A stretch of DNA of 64,000 bases from Megaleporinus macrocephalus. Its lineage: Eukaryota > Chordata > Actinopteri > Characiformes > Anostomidae. Positions within the stretch are counted from its first letter, which is position 1, and every line of letters starts with the position of its first letter. Below are positions 36,455-47,795 of the stretch, one piece after another. Below the pieces are notes generated by a model. It made no database searches. It was not told the origin of the DNA and worked only from the letters and a program-made list of their open reading frames with translations. The stretch is from assembly GCA_021613375.1 (NCBI GenBank), contig CM038719.1, forward strand, positions 3,166,630 through 3,230,629, read 5' to 3'. A program made the position numbers and the translations under genes.

Positions 36455-37732
36455 ATACATGACTGCATGAGTGAGAAAGAGACTTGAAGAGACATGGATA
36501 CTGAGTGAGTGAGTGAGTGAGTGAGAAACAGAGTGAGTGAGTGAGTGAGTGAGTGAGTGAGTGAGTGAGTGAGTGAGTGAGAGAGAGAGAGAGAGCATAC
36601 GTGACTGCATGAGTGAGAAAGAGACTTGAAGAGACATGGACACTGAGTGAGTGAGTGAGTGAGTGAGAAACAGAGTGAGTGAGTGAATGAGTGAGTGAGT
36701 GAGTGACTGAGAGAAGAGACAGAGTGAGTGAGTGTGTAAGACTAAGAGGGACAGAGTATGTTAGAGAGACTGAGAGGGACAGAGTGAGTGAGAGAGACTG
36801 AGAGAGAGAGTGAGAGAGGGAGTGAGTGAGAGAGACTGAGAGGGAGTAAGTTAATGATTGAATGAGAGAGACAGAGGGACAGAGTGAATGAGTGAATGAG
36901 TGAATGAGTGAGTGAGCGAGTGAGACTGAGAGAGACAGAGTGAGTAAGAGAGAGAGAGTGAGTGAGAGAGACTGAGAGGGAGTAAGTAAATGACTGAGTG
37001 AGAGAGACAGAGGGACAGAGTGAGTGAGAGAGAGAGAGGGAGAGAGAGGGAGTGAGTGAGAGAGACTGAGAGGGAGTAAGTAAATGAGTGAGTGAGGGAG
37101 ACAGAGGGACAGAGTGAATGAGTGGGTGAGTAAGTGAGCGAGTGAGACTGAGAGAGACAGAGTGAGTGAGAGAGAGGGAGTGAGTGAGAGAGACTGAGAG
37201 GGAGTAAGTAAATGACTGAGTGAGAGAGACAGAGGGACAGAGTGAATGAGTGAGTGAGTGAGTGAGACTGAGAGGGATAGAGTGAGTGAAAGAGACTGAG
37301 AGAGAGGGAGTGAGAGAGAGACTGAGAAAGAGAAAGTGAGCGAGTGAGAGGGACTGAGTGAGTGAATAAGTGGGTAAGTGAGTGAGTGAGACTGAGAGAG
37401 ACAGAGTGAGTGAGAGAGAGGGAGTGAGTGAGAGAGACTGAGAGGGAGTAAGTAAATGACTGAGTGAGAGAGACAGAGGGACAGAGTGAATGAGTGAGTG
37501 AGTGAGTGAGACTGAGAGGGATAGAGTGAGTGAAAGAGACTGAGAGAGAGGGAGTGAGAGAGAGACTGAGAAAGAGAAAGTGAGCGAGTGAGAGGGACTG
37601 AGTGAGTGAATAAGTGGGTAAGTGAGTGAGTGAGAGTGGGACTGAGAGGGACAGAGTGAGTGTGAGTGAAAGAGTCAGTGCGTTAGAGTGGAGGAGACAT
37701 AAAAGAAAGAATGAGAGATAGAAAGATTGAAT
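36370..37732. repeat. GAGT/GA-rich purine-rich array
   Basis: Runs of (GA)n and (GAGT)n, then a loose array with the themes ACTGAGAGGGAGTAAGTAAA and GAGACAGAGGGACAGAGTGA. A 242-bp direct duplication pairs about 37147-37390 with about 37389-37635. Minus-strand LSLT/THSLTHS frames are low-complexity. Confidence 0.95.
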
Positions 37733-37912
37733 GAAGTCTGATATGATTGGCTTACAATTTAGGAGGTCTGCTGTGATTCGTTAACAACAGAAGAGGCCTG
37801 TTGTGAGTGGTTTATAACTTATGAGCTGTGACATGATTGGCTGACACCACACAAGGTCTGATATGATTGGCTTATAACTTACAAGGTCTGATCTGATTGG
37901 TGAACAGTGTAG
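37733..37912. repeat. About 35-bp repeat, 5 diverged copies
   Basis: Copies of GGTCTGATATGATTGGCTTA with ATAACTTACAA. Each unit carries an ATTGG (CCAAT-box) core. Confidence 0.75.
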
Positions 37913-38519
37913 GAGTGAATGTATAGCGTCTGAGCGGCTGTCGGTGCAGGTCTGATTCAGCTCCTGAGGGACTGAGTGGTAGAAATGCTCTGCAGTGCAG
38001 TGGACAGGGTCCCCCGGTCTTAATAAGGTGGAGCGTCCGCTGGTCAGTGTGCTGTGAAGGAAGGAAGGAATAATTGTGGGAGAAATACATTTTCTCTGAA
38101 ACCGCTGGAGTCGATCGACCAGAACATTAAATCACCAAAGACCGTGTGTGTTTATCATCAGTGAGTCATACGGCGTCAGATACCACAGAATCAAGTCTGC
38201 TAGAGAATAAAGGAGTGATTACCTGACGTGTTCTTAAAGGTTTAGTCTGGTTTGCCATTGTCCATGAACACACACGTTTTTGAGATTACTGAAAGGGAAA
38301 CACCACCATTTTTTCAAAGCTTCTGCATAAAGAAGTGGTTGAAATTCATCCATTCTGAGTGGTTTGGTGGTGTGTGTTGGAACTGTTCACAGTGGTGTTG
38401 AATGGAACCAGACGTCCAACTGTAAAAACTCACAGAAAGTTATTACAGAAAAGGTTTATTAATACACTGTTATTAATAAATTGTATTGTAATTGATCTAT
38501 ACTGATCTATTCATGGTGA
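37913..38519. other. Anonymous DNA with a family Y repeat fragment
   Basis: The region 38345-38440 (GTTCACAGTGGTG, TGAATGGAACCAGACG) resembles the family Y fragment at 9390-9522. It precedes the 29-bp array by about 100 bp, as its relative precedes the 46-bp array. Confidence 0.4.
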
Positions 38520-40112
38520 GAAGCTGTGTATCACTGACTCTGGATCAGCTGTGTAAGTAACACTGACTCTGGGTCAGCTGTGTAAGTATCACTGACTCTG
38601 GATCTGCTGTATATCACTCACTCTGTATGAGCTGTGTAAGTATCACTGACTCTGGATCAGCTGTGTACGTAACACTGACTCTGTATCAGCTGTGTAAGTA
38701 ACACTGACCCTGTATCAGCTGTGTAAGTAACACTGACTCTGTATGAGCTGTGTAAGTAACACTGACTCTGTATCAGCTGTGTAAGTAACACTGACTCTGG
38801 ATCTGCTGTATATCACTCACTCTGTATGAGATGTGTAAGTATCACTGACTCTGTATGAGCTGTGTAAGTAACACTGACTCTGTATCAGCTGTGTAAGCAG
38901 TACTGACTCTGTATCAGCTGTGTAAGTAACACTGACCCTGTATCAGCTGTGTAAGTAACACTGACTCTATATCAGCTGTGTAAGTATCACTGACTCTGTA
39001 TCAGCTGTGTAAGTAACACTGACCCTGTATCAGCTGTGTAAGTAACACTGACTCTGTATGAGCTGTGTAAGTAACACTGACTCTGTATCAGCTGTGTAAG
39101 TAACACTGACTCTGGATCTGCTGTATATCACTCACTCTGTATGAGATGTGTAAGTATCACTGACTCTGTATGAGCTGTGTAAGTAACACTGACCCTGTAT
39201 CAGCTGTGTAAGTATCACTGACTCTGTATGAGCTGTGTAAGTAACACTGACTCTGTATCAGCTGTGTAAGCAGTACTGACTCTGTATCAGCTGTGTAAGT
39301 AACACTGACCCTGTATCAGCTGTGTAAGTAACACTGACTCTGTATCAGCTGTGTAAGTATCACTGACTCTGGATCAGCTGTGTAAGTAACACTGACTCTG
39401 GATCAGCTGTGTAAGTAACACTGACTCTGTATGAGCTGTGTAAGTAACACTGACCCTGTATCAGCTGTGTAAGTAACACTGACTCTGGGTCAGCTGTGTA
39501 AGTATCACTGACTCTGGATCTGCTGTATATCACTCACTCTGTATGAGCTGTGTAAGTATCACTGACTCTGGATCAGCTGTGTAAGTAACACTGACTCTGG
39601 GTCAGCTGTGTAAGTATCACTGACTCTGGATCAGCTGTGTAAGTAACACTGACTCTGGATCAGCTGTGTAAGTAACACTGACTCTGTATGAGCTGTGTAA
39701 GTAACACTGACCCTGTATCAGCTGTGTAAGTAACACTGACTCTGTATCAGCTGTGTGAGCAGTACTGACTCTGGGTCAGCTGTGTAAGTATCACTGACTC
39801 TGGATCAGCTGTGTAAGTAACACTGACTCTGGATCAGCTGTGTAAGTAACACTGACCCTGTATCAGCTGTGTAAGTAACACTGACTCTGTATCAGCTGTG
39901 TGAGCAGTACTGACTCTGGATCTGCTGTGTAAGTAACACTGACTCTGTATCAGCTGTGTGAGCAGTACTGACTCTGGATCAGCTGTGTAAGTAACACTGA
40001 CCCTGTATCAGCTGTGTAAGTATCACTGACTCTGTATCAGCTGTGTAAGTAATACTGACCCTGTATCAGCTGTGTAAGTATCACTGACTCTGTATCAGCT
40101 GTGTAAGTAACA
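38520..40112. repeat. 29-bp minisatellite, about 54 copies
   Basis: The unit is CACTGACTCTGTATCAGC plus TGTGTAAGTAA, with variants GGATCAG, GTATGAG and CCCTG. A special block with GGATCTGCTGTATATCACTC and GAGATGTG recurs 315 bp apart (38801/39116), showing a higher-order duplication. Confidence 0.96.
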
Positions 40113-41884
40113 CTGGATCAGACGCTCAAGTTAGAGAGAGATGGCGTCACTGTCACCATGTGACCAGTGCTTTAGCTTAGCTTAGCTAGTTGTTACTTTG
40201 ATGCTTCCTTACGATTGGGCCAAACTAAGATTCCTCAGTAGACAGCATGTTTAAGAACTGCTGTCTACGTAGACACTCAGCAGGTTTTGAGAGAGACCCT
40301 CTGTTTACACCTCAAACTCTGAACTGAGCAGAAGAATGGGTGTAATTACTTCTGAACAACGTCTACCTCACAGCTCAACATCCAGCTGCATCACATCACA
40401 TACCCTGCTCAGAAGGTTTCAGTGGAAGGTTCGATTGTAACGTGTGACAGCATCACTGCCATTTCTGCCCATGGTTGTGACGATGGAGTCGGTCATGGCT
40501 TTATCCTAAAAGGGTTTGGAACTATGACTCTACTAGAATGTTTTAGTTGAAGTTCAGGAGTTCAGAGATATGACACACATGAACTTTGGTTATGACCATT
40601 CAGTGCCTCTGAGGGGGCGGAGCCTCATATAGGCCTACTCGCAGTGAACCTTCAATGTGAAGTAAATTCTGATCTGACCAGCATCCATGAAACCTGTTAG
40701 CATTTCTACCCCACTTACTATAAACACACACATAAAGAAGAGCTGGACCCTAACACACCCCCACATAAAGAATAGCTGGATCCTAACACACCCCCGGGCT
40801 CCAGTTCTGGAGAGGCAGACCATATGTCACTAATGGAGCTGGAAAAGTGATGCAGTTTAAAAAAAGCTGTACTGTTTGTAGACGGTATGAAGCTTAATTT
40901 AAGTGGACTGTAAGTCTGTACAGATCAGATCTACCATCACCTACGACTGAAGTCCCGTAACCCCCCCAGCTTTTAACTCCTGGGTCACTTCATGTCTTGG
41001 AAAGATGTTTGTGGTGATGGTGGACTCTATGGACAGTTCTGGTGGTGTTTAACACAGCAGTGTTCTCTAATACTAGGACATCAAGTGGTTGGAGTAGTCA
41101 GTTTTCAGCAGCAGCCCCCTCTGTTGGCCAAGACGAGCACAACACACCATTGACAGCTCCAGCCACCCAAGCAGGCAGTGTCTTCAGGACATGGGGAAGT
41201 CTGGTCACCCTGTTGTTATGGAGAGCCGGTCAGTGAGCTTACTAAGTGTACCACTATGGATGTTTTTATCTGCACTAGTCTTCTGGACCAGCCTCACATG
41301 TTTAGAGTAGGTGAGTTCAGCAGTCCGGGAATAAGCCCACCACACGGAAAAGGGCGGTCCTTTGCTGCCCATTGCTGTGTTAAAAGGCGCATGGATGTCA
41401 TAGAAGCCAGTCAGTTCTGTATTTTTACACGCTCACTGTAAGTTTAGTGCTTTTCACTCGTGGAAAATGTTACAGGTCATGTTATACATCGCATCCAGAA
41501 TCTCGAGTCGTCAGCCGTTTGAGTGGAAATTACAGATTGGGAAAACTGGCCTTTTCCAGTTTCAGATCCCCCTCGAGTGCAGCAACAGTCAACCCCCCAC
41601 TCCATCCCCACCACCCCAACCTCACCACTACATTCCTCACTTTCACTTCAGGAAGTTGGCAACCCAAGAGTGTTCAGACCTTCCTGCTTTGGAATAGTGC
41701 TTTGGTAGTTATCCAATATAGTCACCTAATTATCTAGTTATGGTTGCACCAGAACTCTGTTCCAACTCTAGCTTGTCTGGTGTGATTGTGTGATTCGGGC
41801 TTGTATACTGGTTTTTTTTAACAGAAGCAGTGTTTCCGTGCAGGAATGGATTCTTGTGGAATTTTTTTCCCATTAGGAATGAAT
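40113..41884. other. Anonymous DNA
   Basis: It contains a two-copy repeat of CACATAAAGAA(G/T)AGCTGGA at 40730-40800 and a GAGGGGGCGGAGCC GC-box-like motif at 40610. The overlapping open frames at 41042-41737 have no recognisable domain. Confidence 0.45.
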
Positions 41885-41962
41885 AGAGTCCCATAGAGTC
41901 CCATAGAGTCCCATAGAGTCCCAAAGAGTCCCATAGAGTCCCATAAAGTCCTAAAGAGTCCC
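41885..41962. repeat. 10-bp tandem repeat, about 8 copies
   Basis: AGAGTCCCAT repeated, with A-for-T variants. Confidence 0.93.
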
Positions 41963-41979
41963 GTTCATTTTTGGCCCCA

Positions 41980-42295
41980 CCCGAACTCTATTGTTTCCTT
42001 TAACCTACAGTCACCAAACTGCTTGTACTCACTTATGGCAGGCCCCCAAACTATAGCCCACAGCCATACTGACCTGCACTCCTCTATTGGTCATTTATTC
42101 ATCCCTCGTTACGCCCATAGACTCCCATTCATTTTCAACAACATCTAACTATCGTTTGACAAACCCAACAGAATCACTTAGTAAACAATCTGTACGTCAT
42201 GGCCACCTCCTAGCAGTGCCTTAGCAATCACCTGGGATACCATAGCAACACCCTAGCAACCGTTCTTGAACCGCTTAAGCTCCAGAAAAGGCACC
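41980..42295. mobile_element. Dispersed fish repeat
   Basis: Themes such as CCATAGACTCCCATTCATTT and CACCCTAGCAACCG, with short CTAGCAAC-type runs, are common in dispersed teleost repeats as I know them. I see no terminal repeats, so class and ends are uncertain. Confidence 0.5.
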
Positions 42296-42300
42296 TTTCT

Positions 42301-43064
42301 GGTTATAATGTAATGTTGGTGGTGAGTGTGTTGGCTAGCTTACTGGATTAAATGGATTTTCTTTCTTTCCCAGACTTCCGTGTCTTAAAGGGATGGGACC
42401 TGCTGGCGGCTTTATGCTGCAGTCATCCTCTTTAAATTGTTAGCCACATTACTTGTTAGCCTCGTGGCTCTGGTGTGAAACTGAGGAGGCAGAATTTGGT
42501 GTTCCTTTAAATCCAGAGAGCCAGTATGTGTGGCAGCGAACCCTCGGCAGCCTCTTCCACGCTGTGAGATCTATGAATTTTTATGAACGCGTCCTCCTTT
42601 CACACTCTGCAATTTACAAACCCCTATAAATCGGGCGCTTTCCCTTGCGCTGTGAAATTTTTATAGCTGTGAACTTAACACAGCCCTCGTCACCCCCTCG
42701 CTGTTCCGAATAGCCGTTCCATCCATTCATCCCGGCCTCCTAATCCCTGGCGAGAGAGCGAGCAGCCTCTGCTTTGTGGTCTCTAACAGCGCGCGCTGAG
42801 CTCAGTCCCCCACCGAGACATGTTAATCCAGAGTTTGCACATTCAAATCCGCCGTCTCGCAGCGCACAGGCGTCAGTCAGAAAGCATTGGACGAGCCCTA
42901 GACCCACCGGCCCCCCAGAGGGCATCACATCAAACAGTGGCGGAGCCCATCATCAAACTACAAACGCACTGCACTGCATAACTCCACCGCAGAGTGCAGC
43001 TTTCAGCAGTTACGCCCTTTTACTGCTGCTCCTATCGTCCCTGTCCAAATATAGTATGCATCTC
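42301..43064. other. Low-repeat, CpG-containing segment
   Basis: The part 42500-42900 is free of tandem repeats and has scattered CpGs (AACGCGTCC, AGCGCGCGCTGAGC) and AT-rich cores. It could be a conserved non-coding element. Frames here have no recognised domain. Confidence 0.35.
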
Positions 43065-43143
43065 CAATTTAACCAATAGGAAAGCTCCAAAATAGCTTGG
43101 GAACAAGCCATTAGGTTCCACTGACTTCCATTAAAGTGTGTGC
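43065..43143 (-). mobile_element. Dispersed repeat fragment (family X)
   Basis: AACCAATAGGAAAGCTCC followed by TAGGTTCCACTGACTTCC: the same order as the 2.7-kb copy. Confidence 0.55.
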
Positions 43144-43335
43144 ATGTTCTCCTGGTGCTTGAGTGGGTTCCTCCGGGTACTCCGGTTTCCTCCCACAGTC
43201 CAAACACATGCATGTTAGGATCCTCACTCTACACTGACCGTAGGTGTGAGTATGTGTGTAAGTCCATGGTGTACCCCGCCTTCGCCCACTGACGCTGGGA
43301 TTGGCTCCAGCCCCACTGTGACCCCGACTAGCGAG
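43144..43335 (+). mobile_element. Widespread teleost dispersed repeat
   Basis: It contains GGTTTCCTCCCACAGTCC, ACACATGCATGTTAGG, GGTGTACCCCGCC and GGGATTGGCTCCAGCCCC in the order of a repeat I know to be dispersed in many teleost genomes. Its 3' end is repeated in inverse orientation at 51030-51108. The element class is not certain from sequence alone. Confidence 0.7.
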
Positions 43336-43380
43336 ATAAAGTGGAAGATAATGGTGGGTGGACTTGTATCTCCACTCACT

Positions 43381-43818
43381 TTCCACTGTATCAGCTCCAC
43401 TGACCATACAGGAGCTCCACTTACAGACTGTAGTTCATCTGATTCTCTGTATACTTTATTACTCTGTTCTTTAATGATCAGGACCCCTACAGGACCACCA
43501 CAGAGCAGGTATTGTGGTAGTGTGTGTTGTGCTAGTGTGAGTGGATCAGACACAGCAGTCCTGCTGGAGGGTTTAAACACTGTGTCCACTCACTGTCCAC
43601 TCTATTAGACACTCCTACTACTTGCTGGTCCACCTTGTAGATGTAAAGTCAGAGACAGTAGCTCATCTGCTGCTGCACAGTTTGTGTTCCTCTAGTTCTT
43701 CATCAGTGGACACAGGATGCCGCCCACAGGACACTGCTGTCTGGATAGTTTTGGTTGGTGGACGATTCTCAGTCCAGCAGTGACACTGAGGTGTTTGAAC
43801 ACTCCAGCACTGCTGCTG
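43381..43818 (+). mobile_element. Foldback-type dispersed element, copy 1
   Basis: It carries TGTATCAGCTCCACTGACC, TCAGGACCCC(T)ACAGG, GTCCACTCTATTAGACACTC and ATAGTTTTGGTTGGTGG, all shared with 52.2-52.9 and 53.9-54.8 kb. It has no coding frame of its own. Foldback means that its arms are inverted, best seen in copy 2. Confidence 0.65.
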
Positions 43819-43854
43819 AGACCAGACTGGCTTCAGAATGTTGGTTTACTTTGG

Positions 43855-44051
43855 AGCTAATCAGAGGGGCAGTTGTTCAGCATCAGACTACACAAGATAG
43901 GCAGTTGTTGAGCATCAGACCGCACAGGATGGGCTGTTATTTAGCATCGGGCTGTTATTTAGCATCAGACCGCACAGGATGGGCAGTTATTGAGCATCAG
44001 ACCACACAGGATGGGCAGTTATTGAGCATCAGACCACACAGGATGGGCAGT
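43855..44051. repeat. 32-bp minisatellite next to a SINE
   Basis: About six copies of CAGTTATTGAGCATCAGACC plus ACACAGGATGGG, one of them shortened. The same repeat family forms a longer array at 45179-45746. Confidence 0.9.
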
Positions 44052-44188
44052 TGGGCAGGATCTACAGTACCCAGGAAGTAGCTGGGGGTTAGATGTCTTG
44101 CTCAAAGGCATGTCAGTCGTGTCCTGGTTTAGGGGATTGAACCTGCAACCTTCTGCTCACAGGGCTGGTTCTCTCACCTCCAGCCCAC
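44052..44188 (-). mobile_element. tRNA-derived SINE, copy 2
   Basis: On the minus strand the B-box-like sequence is GGTTCAATCCCC (plus 44133-44144), followed by CAGGACACGACTGACATGCC and TTTGAGCAAGACATC, as in copy 1. Its tail side (lower coordinates) is the 32-bp array. Confidence 0.72.
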
Positions 44189-45077
44189 TTGTCGTGAAAA
44201 AAATAAGAAAAGATTCAGAGAAACGCAAAAGGAAGTGTTTTATTTCGGCGACGTACTGCTGAGAGAACTGGACGAGCAGCAGTGCCTCTCAGCCGCCGGT
44301 GGCTTTTCTAATCAGCGCAGTGAATCCGACCCCATCTCGCAGGAGCTGAACCCGATAACGCACCGCTGCGCTGAACTAAATGCCCCCCGAGGAGCTGCTG
44401 TTACACCGAAGCGGGAATTAGCAGTCAGTAATTAGTACTGTTGCTTCTCCGGGGGCTGTTGTTTCGCCTGTTTCTGATAGTTCCACCAAACTCCCCGCCC
44501 TTTGGCCTCGTTTTTCTTTCCCACGGCGGCACCAGAAGGCCGTTCGCCATCAGCGATTGTTATTTGGGTCGGGTAACTCATTCGCATTCCCCCCACTCGG
44601 GGCGCGTAATCCATAATGCAGCGCTTTGTAACTGATCTATGGATAATTAGGAGCAGGGGCGCCCGGCAGCTGAGGAGGAGGCTTATTACTCGGATTCTAT
44701 TCACTCCTGTTGTTTTTTTTATTTGTTTTTTGTTTTTTTTAACCAAAGCCTTCATTTGTATACACGGATATCCATAACGTTAATTAATATCCATCCGATG
44801 ATTTCCCAAATCTGTCGACCGGAATGACAGGATGATTACACGGCTTGTCACATGTGCATGTTTTCCCTCTCATCTCCAAATACCGCCCGGCAGCGTTCAT
44901 CCTAACGCCGAGCGCTACGACCTCCACTGTGTGGCAGATTGTCTTTTATTGCTTTACAGTGGACAGACATGTCCAGTCCTGTGACCGTCCTCGTGACGGG
45001 CACTCTATTTTCAGCCTCAACAACTAAATCTAATATCCAAGGATTCGGTGCTCAGTGTCCCCTCTTTTCAGGAATCT
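44189..45077. other. Low-repeat segment with candidate conserved element
   Basis: The part 44250-44700 lacks tandem repeats. It is moderately CpG-rich and holds several homeodomain-type cores (TTTCTAATCAG, GGAATTAGCAG, CAGTAATTAG, GGATAATTAGG). A run of Ts follows at 44706-44742. Frames on both strands have no recognised domain. Confidence 0.4.
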
Positions 45078-45178
45078 CACTTTCAGTTCCTCACTGTTGG
45101 CTTAGCATCATCATCTTCTCACCATCCAAATACCCCAAATCACGTTGCGTGAGGTTGAGGCTCTCTGAGGACTCTGAG
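45078..45178 (-). pseudogene. Tc1-like transposase C-terminal fragment, left copy
   Basis: On the minus strand it reads roughly SLNLTQRDLGYLDGEK, a decayed form of the SPDLNPIE..W..LD block around the last catalytic residue of Tc1-like transposases. Nearly the same 95 bp recurs at 45747-45840 on the other side of the 32-bp array. Confidence 0.55.
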
Positions 45179-45746
45179 ACAGATGTTCTACATCAGACTG
45201 CATAGGATGAACAGCTGTTCTACATCAGACCACACAGGATAGACAGATGTTCTACATCAGATCACACAGGACGGACAGATGTTCTACATCAGACCGTACA
45301 GGATGGACAGCTGTTCTACATCAGATCACTCAGGACGGACAGATGTTCTACATCAGACCGCACAGGATGGACAGCTGTTCTACATCAGACTGCATAGGAT
45401 TGACAGCTGTTCTACATCAGACCACACAGGATAGACAGATGTTCTACATCAGACCGCACAGGATAGACAGCTGTTCTACATCAGACCACACAGGATAGAC
45501 AGATGTTCTACATCAGACCGCACAGGATAGACAGCTGTTCTACATCAGACCACACAGGATAGACAGATGTTCTACATCAGACCGCACAGGATGGACAGAT
45601 GTTCTACATCAGACCACACAGGATAGACAGATGTTCTACATCAGACCGCACAGGATGGACAGATGTTCTACATCAGACCACACAGGATAGACAGATGTTC
45701 TACATCAGACCGCACAGGATGGACAGATGTTCTACATCAGACCGCA
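45179..45746. repeat. 32-bp minisatellite, about 18 copies
   Basis: The unit is GACAGATGTTCTACATCAG plus ACCGCACAGGATG, with GACAGCTG, CCACACAGG and GGATAGA variants. It matches the 43855-44051 unit in the part ATCAGACCRCACAGGATG. Confidence 0.96.
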
Positions 45747-46060
45747 CTTTCAGTTCCGCACTGTTGGTTTAGCATCATCTGCTTCTCACCATCCAAATAC
45801 CCCAAATCATGTTGAGTGAGGTTGTGGCTCTCTGAGGACTCAGTCTGTTGTTCTGAGAACATTAGGAGCGTCTTCGTTTGATGGGTATGTCTTGATCTTC
45901 TCAGCCGTGTACTTGGAGTCGTTATCTTGCTGTGGAACAAACTTCTTCCCAGTCCAAATGTTTTCCAGACGAGTAGAAAGTTCTTCACTTTTAATTCATT
46001 GTGAACCACTTGTGTTGGCACACTATAGAATCTGACCTCATCAACATTTGACCTATCAGT
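45747..46060 (-). pseudogene. Tc1-like transposase remnant, right copy
   Basis: On the minus strand it reads KKFVPQQDNDSKYTAEKIK, matching the QQDNDPKHTA block with the second catalytic aspartate of Tc1-like transposases. The decayed SPDLN..W..LD block follows, then the duplicated end. Several frameshifts and stops separate the blocks, so it is not functional. Confidence 0.65.
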
Positions 46061-46063
46061 GCA

Positions 46064-46205
46064 GACTAGGGGGCAGTGAGCACACTTGCCCAGAGTGGTG
46101 GGCAGCCCTATCTTCAGCGCCCGGGGAACAGTTGGGAGCAGTTCAGGGGATCGAACCAGCAACCTTCCGATCAGTTGGCCGGTTCTCCAACCTCCAGCGA
46201 CTGCC
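46064..46205 (-). mobile_element. tRNA-derived SINE, copy 3
   Basis: Minus-strand order: GGCAGTCGCTGGAGG, B-box-like GGTTCGATCCCC (plus 46146-46157), CCGGGCGCTGAAGATAGGGC, then the tail CACTGCCCCCTAGTC. The tail holds one CTCF-like ACTAGGGGGCAGTG (plus 46067-46080) and no array. It therefore shows what the un-expanded SINE tail looks like. Confidence 0.75.
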
Positions 46206-47671
46206 TGGAAATGTGAAAAGCCATGTTTGTGCTCCTCAGCGTTCATGATGACCTTCGATTAAAAAAACACTCCAGATGTTAGCAAATGTCTACAAGCTGC
46301 ACTAGTCTTTAATCGTTTTCTGATCTCCAGTTTTGGAATTTGGACCAGACTGGATCAGCAGTTCGTCCCAATTTGGACACATAGTTAACAACTTTCAAGC
46401 ATCAGGTCCTCCCAAAACCTCATAACACTCCAACAAAAGATTTTCAACGTGGTCCAGCCTGGTTTAACAGCACTGTGGATGTGTCACTGTCACTGACACC
46501 TGACACTGACCAATAGGAGGACAGGGCGCCCCCTCTGTGGGAGGGATGTGAGATGCTGGTGTTGCAGCTGTCGGGTGGAACAATAAGCCCCAGTTCACCC
46601 TCATCACTACAACATACACGCAACTAGAAACGGAGATGGTTGCACAGCTTAAGCAGTGTGTGGAGCGCAGCATGATAGTGTGTTTGGGGATCTGCTCTGA
46701 GTGAGTACAGGCAGTTTGATGGCTGTAGGTTCAATGAAACCATGGGGTTTCCATGACAACAACATTATCTGTACGTCTGATTATTATTAGATAAATCCAA
46801 TTACAGCTCACTTTACAAACTAAACTAGATACTCCACATTACACGCTACTGCTGTCAGAAACGTATATATTATATTATTATATATTATATACATATATAA
46901 CCAATTATATATTATTATATATTAAGGTTTCCTGACTAGACTAACATTAACATTAGACAGTAAGGCTGTGTCCCAAACAGCACCCTCTGGAACATTACAT
47001 ACTGCACTACTGACAGCACTTCTAACGACATTGTACTTTTATTTATTTATTTATTTATTTATTTTATTATTATATTATTATATTATTCATTTATAGTATG
47101 TAGTGTAGTGACAGTCTGCAGTTTGGGGTGTGGCCAGAGAGTAATGTAACTTTACGAGTGGTTGCTAACTAAAGTTAATATAAATGTTAGCTAACCCAAA
47201 CCCTCCTAGTCTGTTACCATAACAACACATTATACCAAAGCTATTTTGTTCCAGTAAATATGGTCATTGTTGCTATTCACTGCCCTCATCACTGACCTCA
47301 CGTAAGGGGAGAGCTCGGCTCAGTGAAGCTGCTGACTGTAGGATATTTCTGAACAGGCATCTCAACACAAGCCTTAACACAGCGAAAGACCACCCAACAA
47401 CCAGAGCCCGTCACTTATAACAAACAGTGCGTGAATTGCGAACGCTGCCAAAACATGCTTTTAAAATTAAGTGTTTTTAAACAGTTTCCTCTTTTCTGTG
47501 GTTTAATTTTTGGGTGGGACAAATCTACCTGTTTCTGATATTGGATGGGACACGTCCCCCCCGTCCCCCCCATCCCCCCCGGTTCCTACGCCAATGCCTT
47601 GTGGTACGCCACACACAGTATTATTCTATATTGATGAACAATTTCCCAGCCAAACTGTCTAAACACTTAAA
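46206..47671. other. Anonymous DNA with AT-rich simple tracts
   Basis: It holds TA-rich stretches at 46868-46925 and an (ATTT)n/(ATT)n tract at 47036-47095. A dispersed-repeat-like GGCTGTGTCCCAAACAGC lies near 46973, and CCGTCCCCCCCATCC lies near 47561. No exon recognised. Confidence 0.45.
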
Positions 47672-47779
47672 AGCGAGGGGCGTGCAGGTCAAGTGGTCGT
47701 AATAATGTCTTTTCTGCTGTGGGTCACTATTACTGCCCTCCCAGTGGACATTAAGTGTTACTGCAGTAAATCAACACAA
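47672..47779. repeat. 108-bp direct repeat R1
   Basis: It begins AGCGAGGGGCGTGCAGGTC and ends near TTACTGCAGTAAATCA. It is nearly identical to R2, 929 bp to the right. Together they bracket the 47.8-48.4 kb array. Confidence 0.9.
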
Positions 47780-47795
47780 AGTGAGTTAATTACCC

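Noticed and set aside
46498..46545. CTCF-like site at GGGCGCCCCCTCTGTGG
   Set aside because: The AGGGGGC core is present on the minus strand, but the flanking bases do not fit the consensus spacing.
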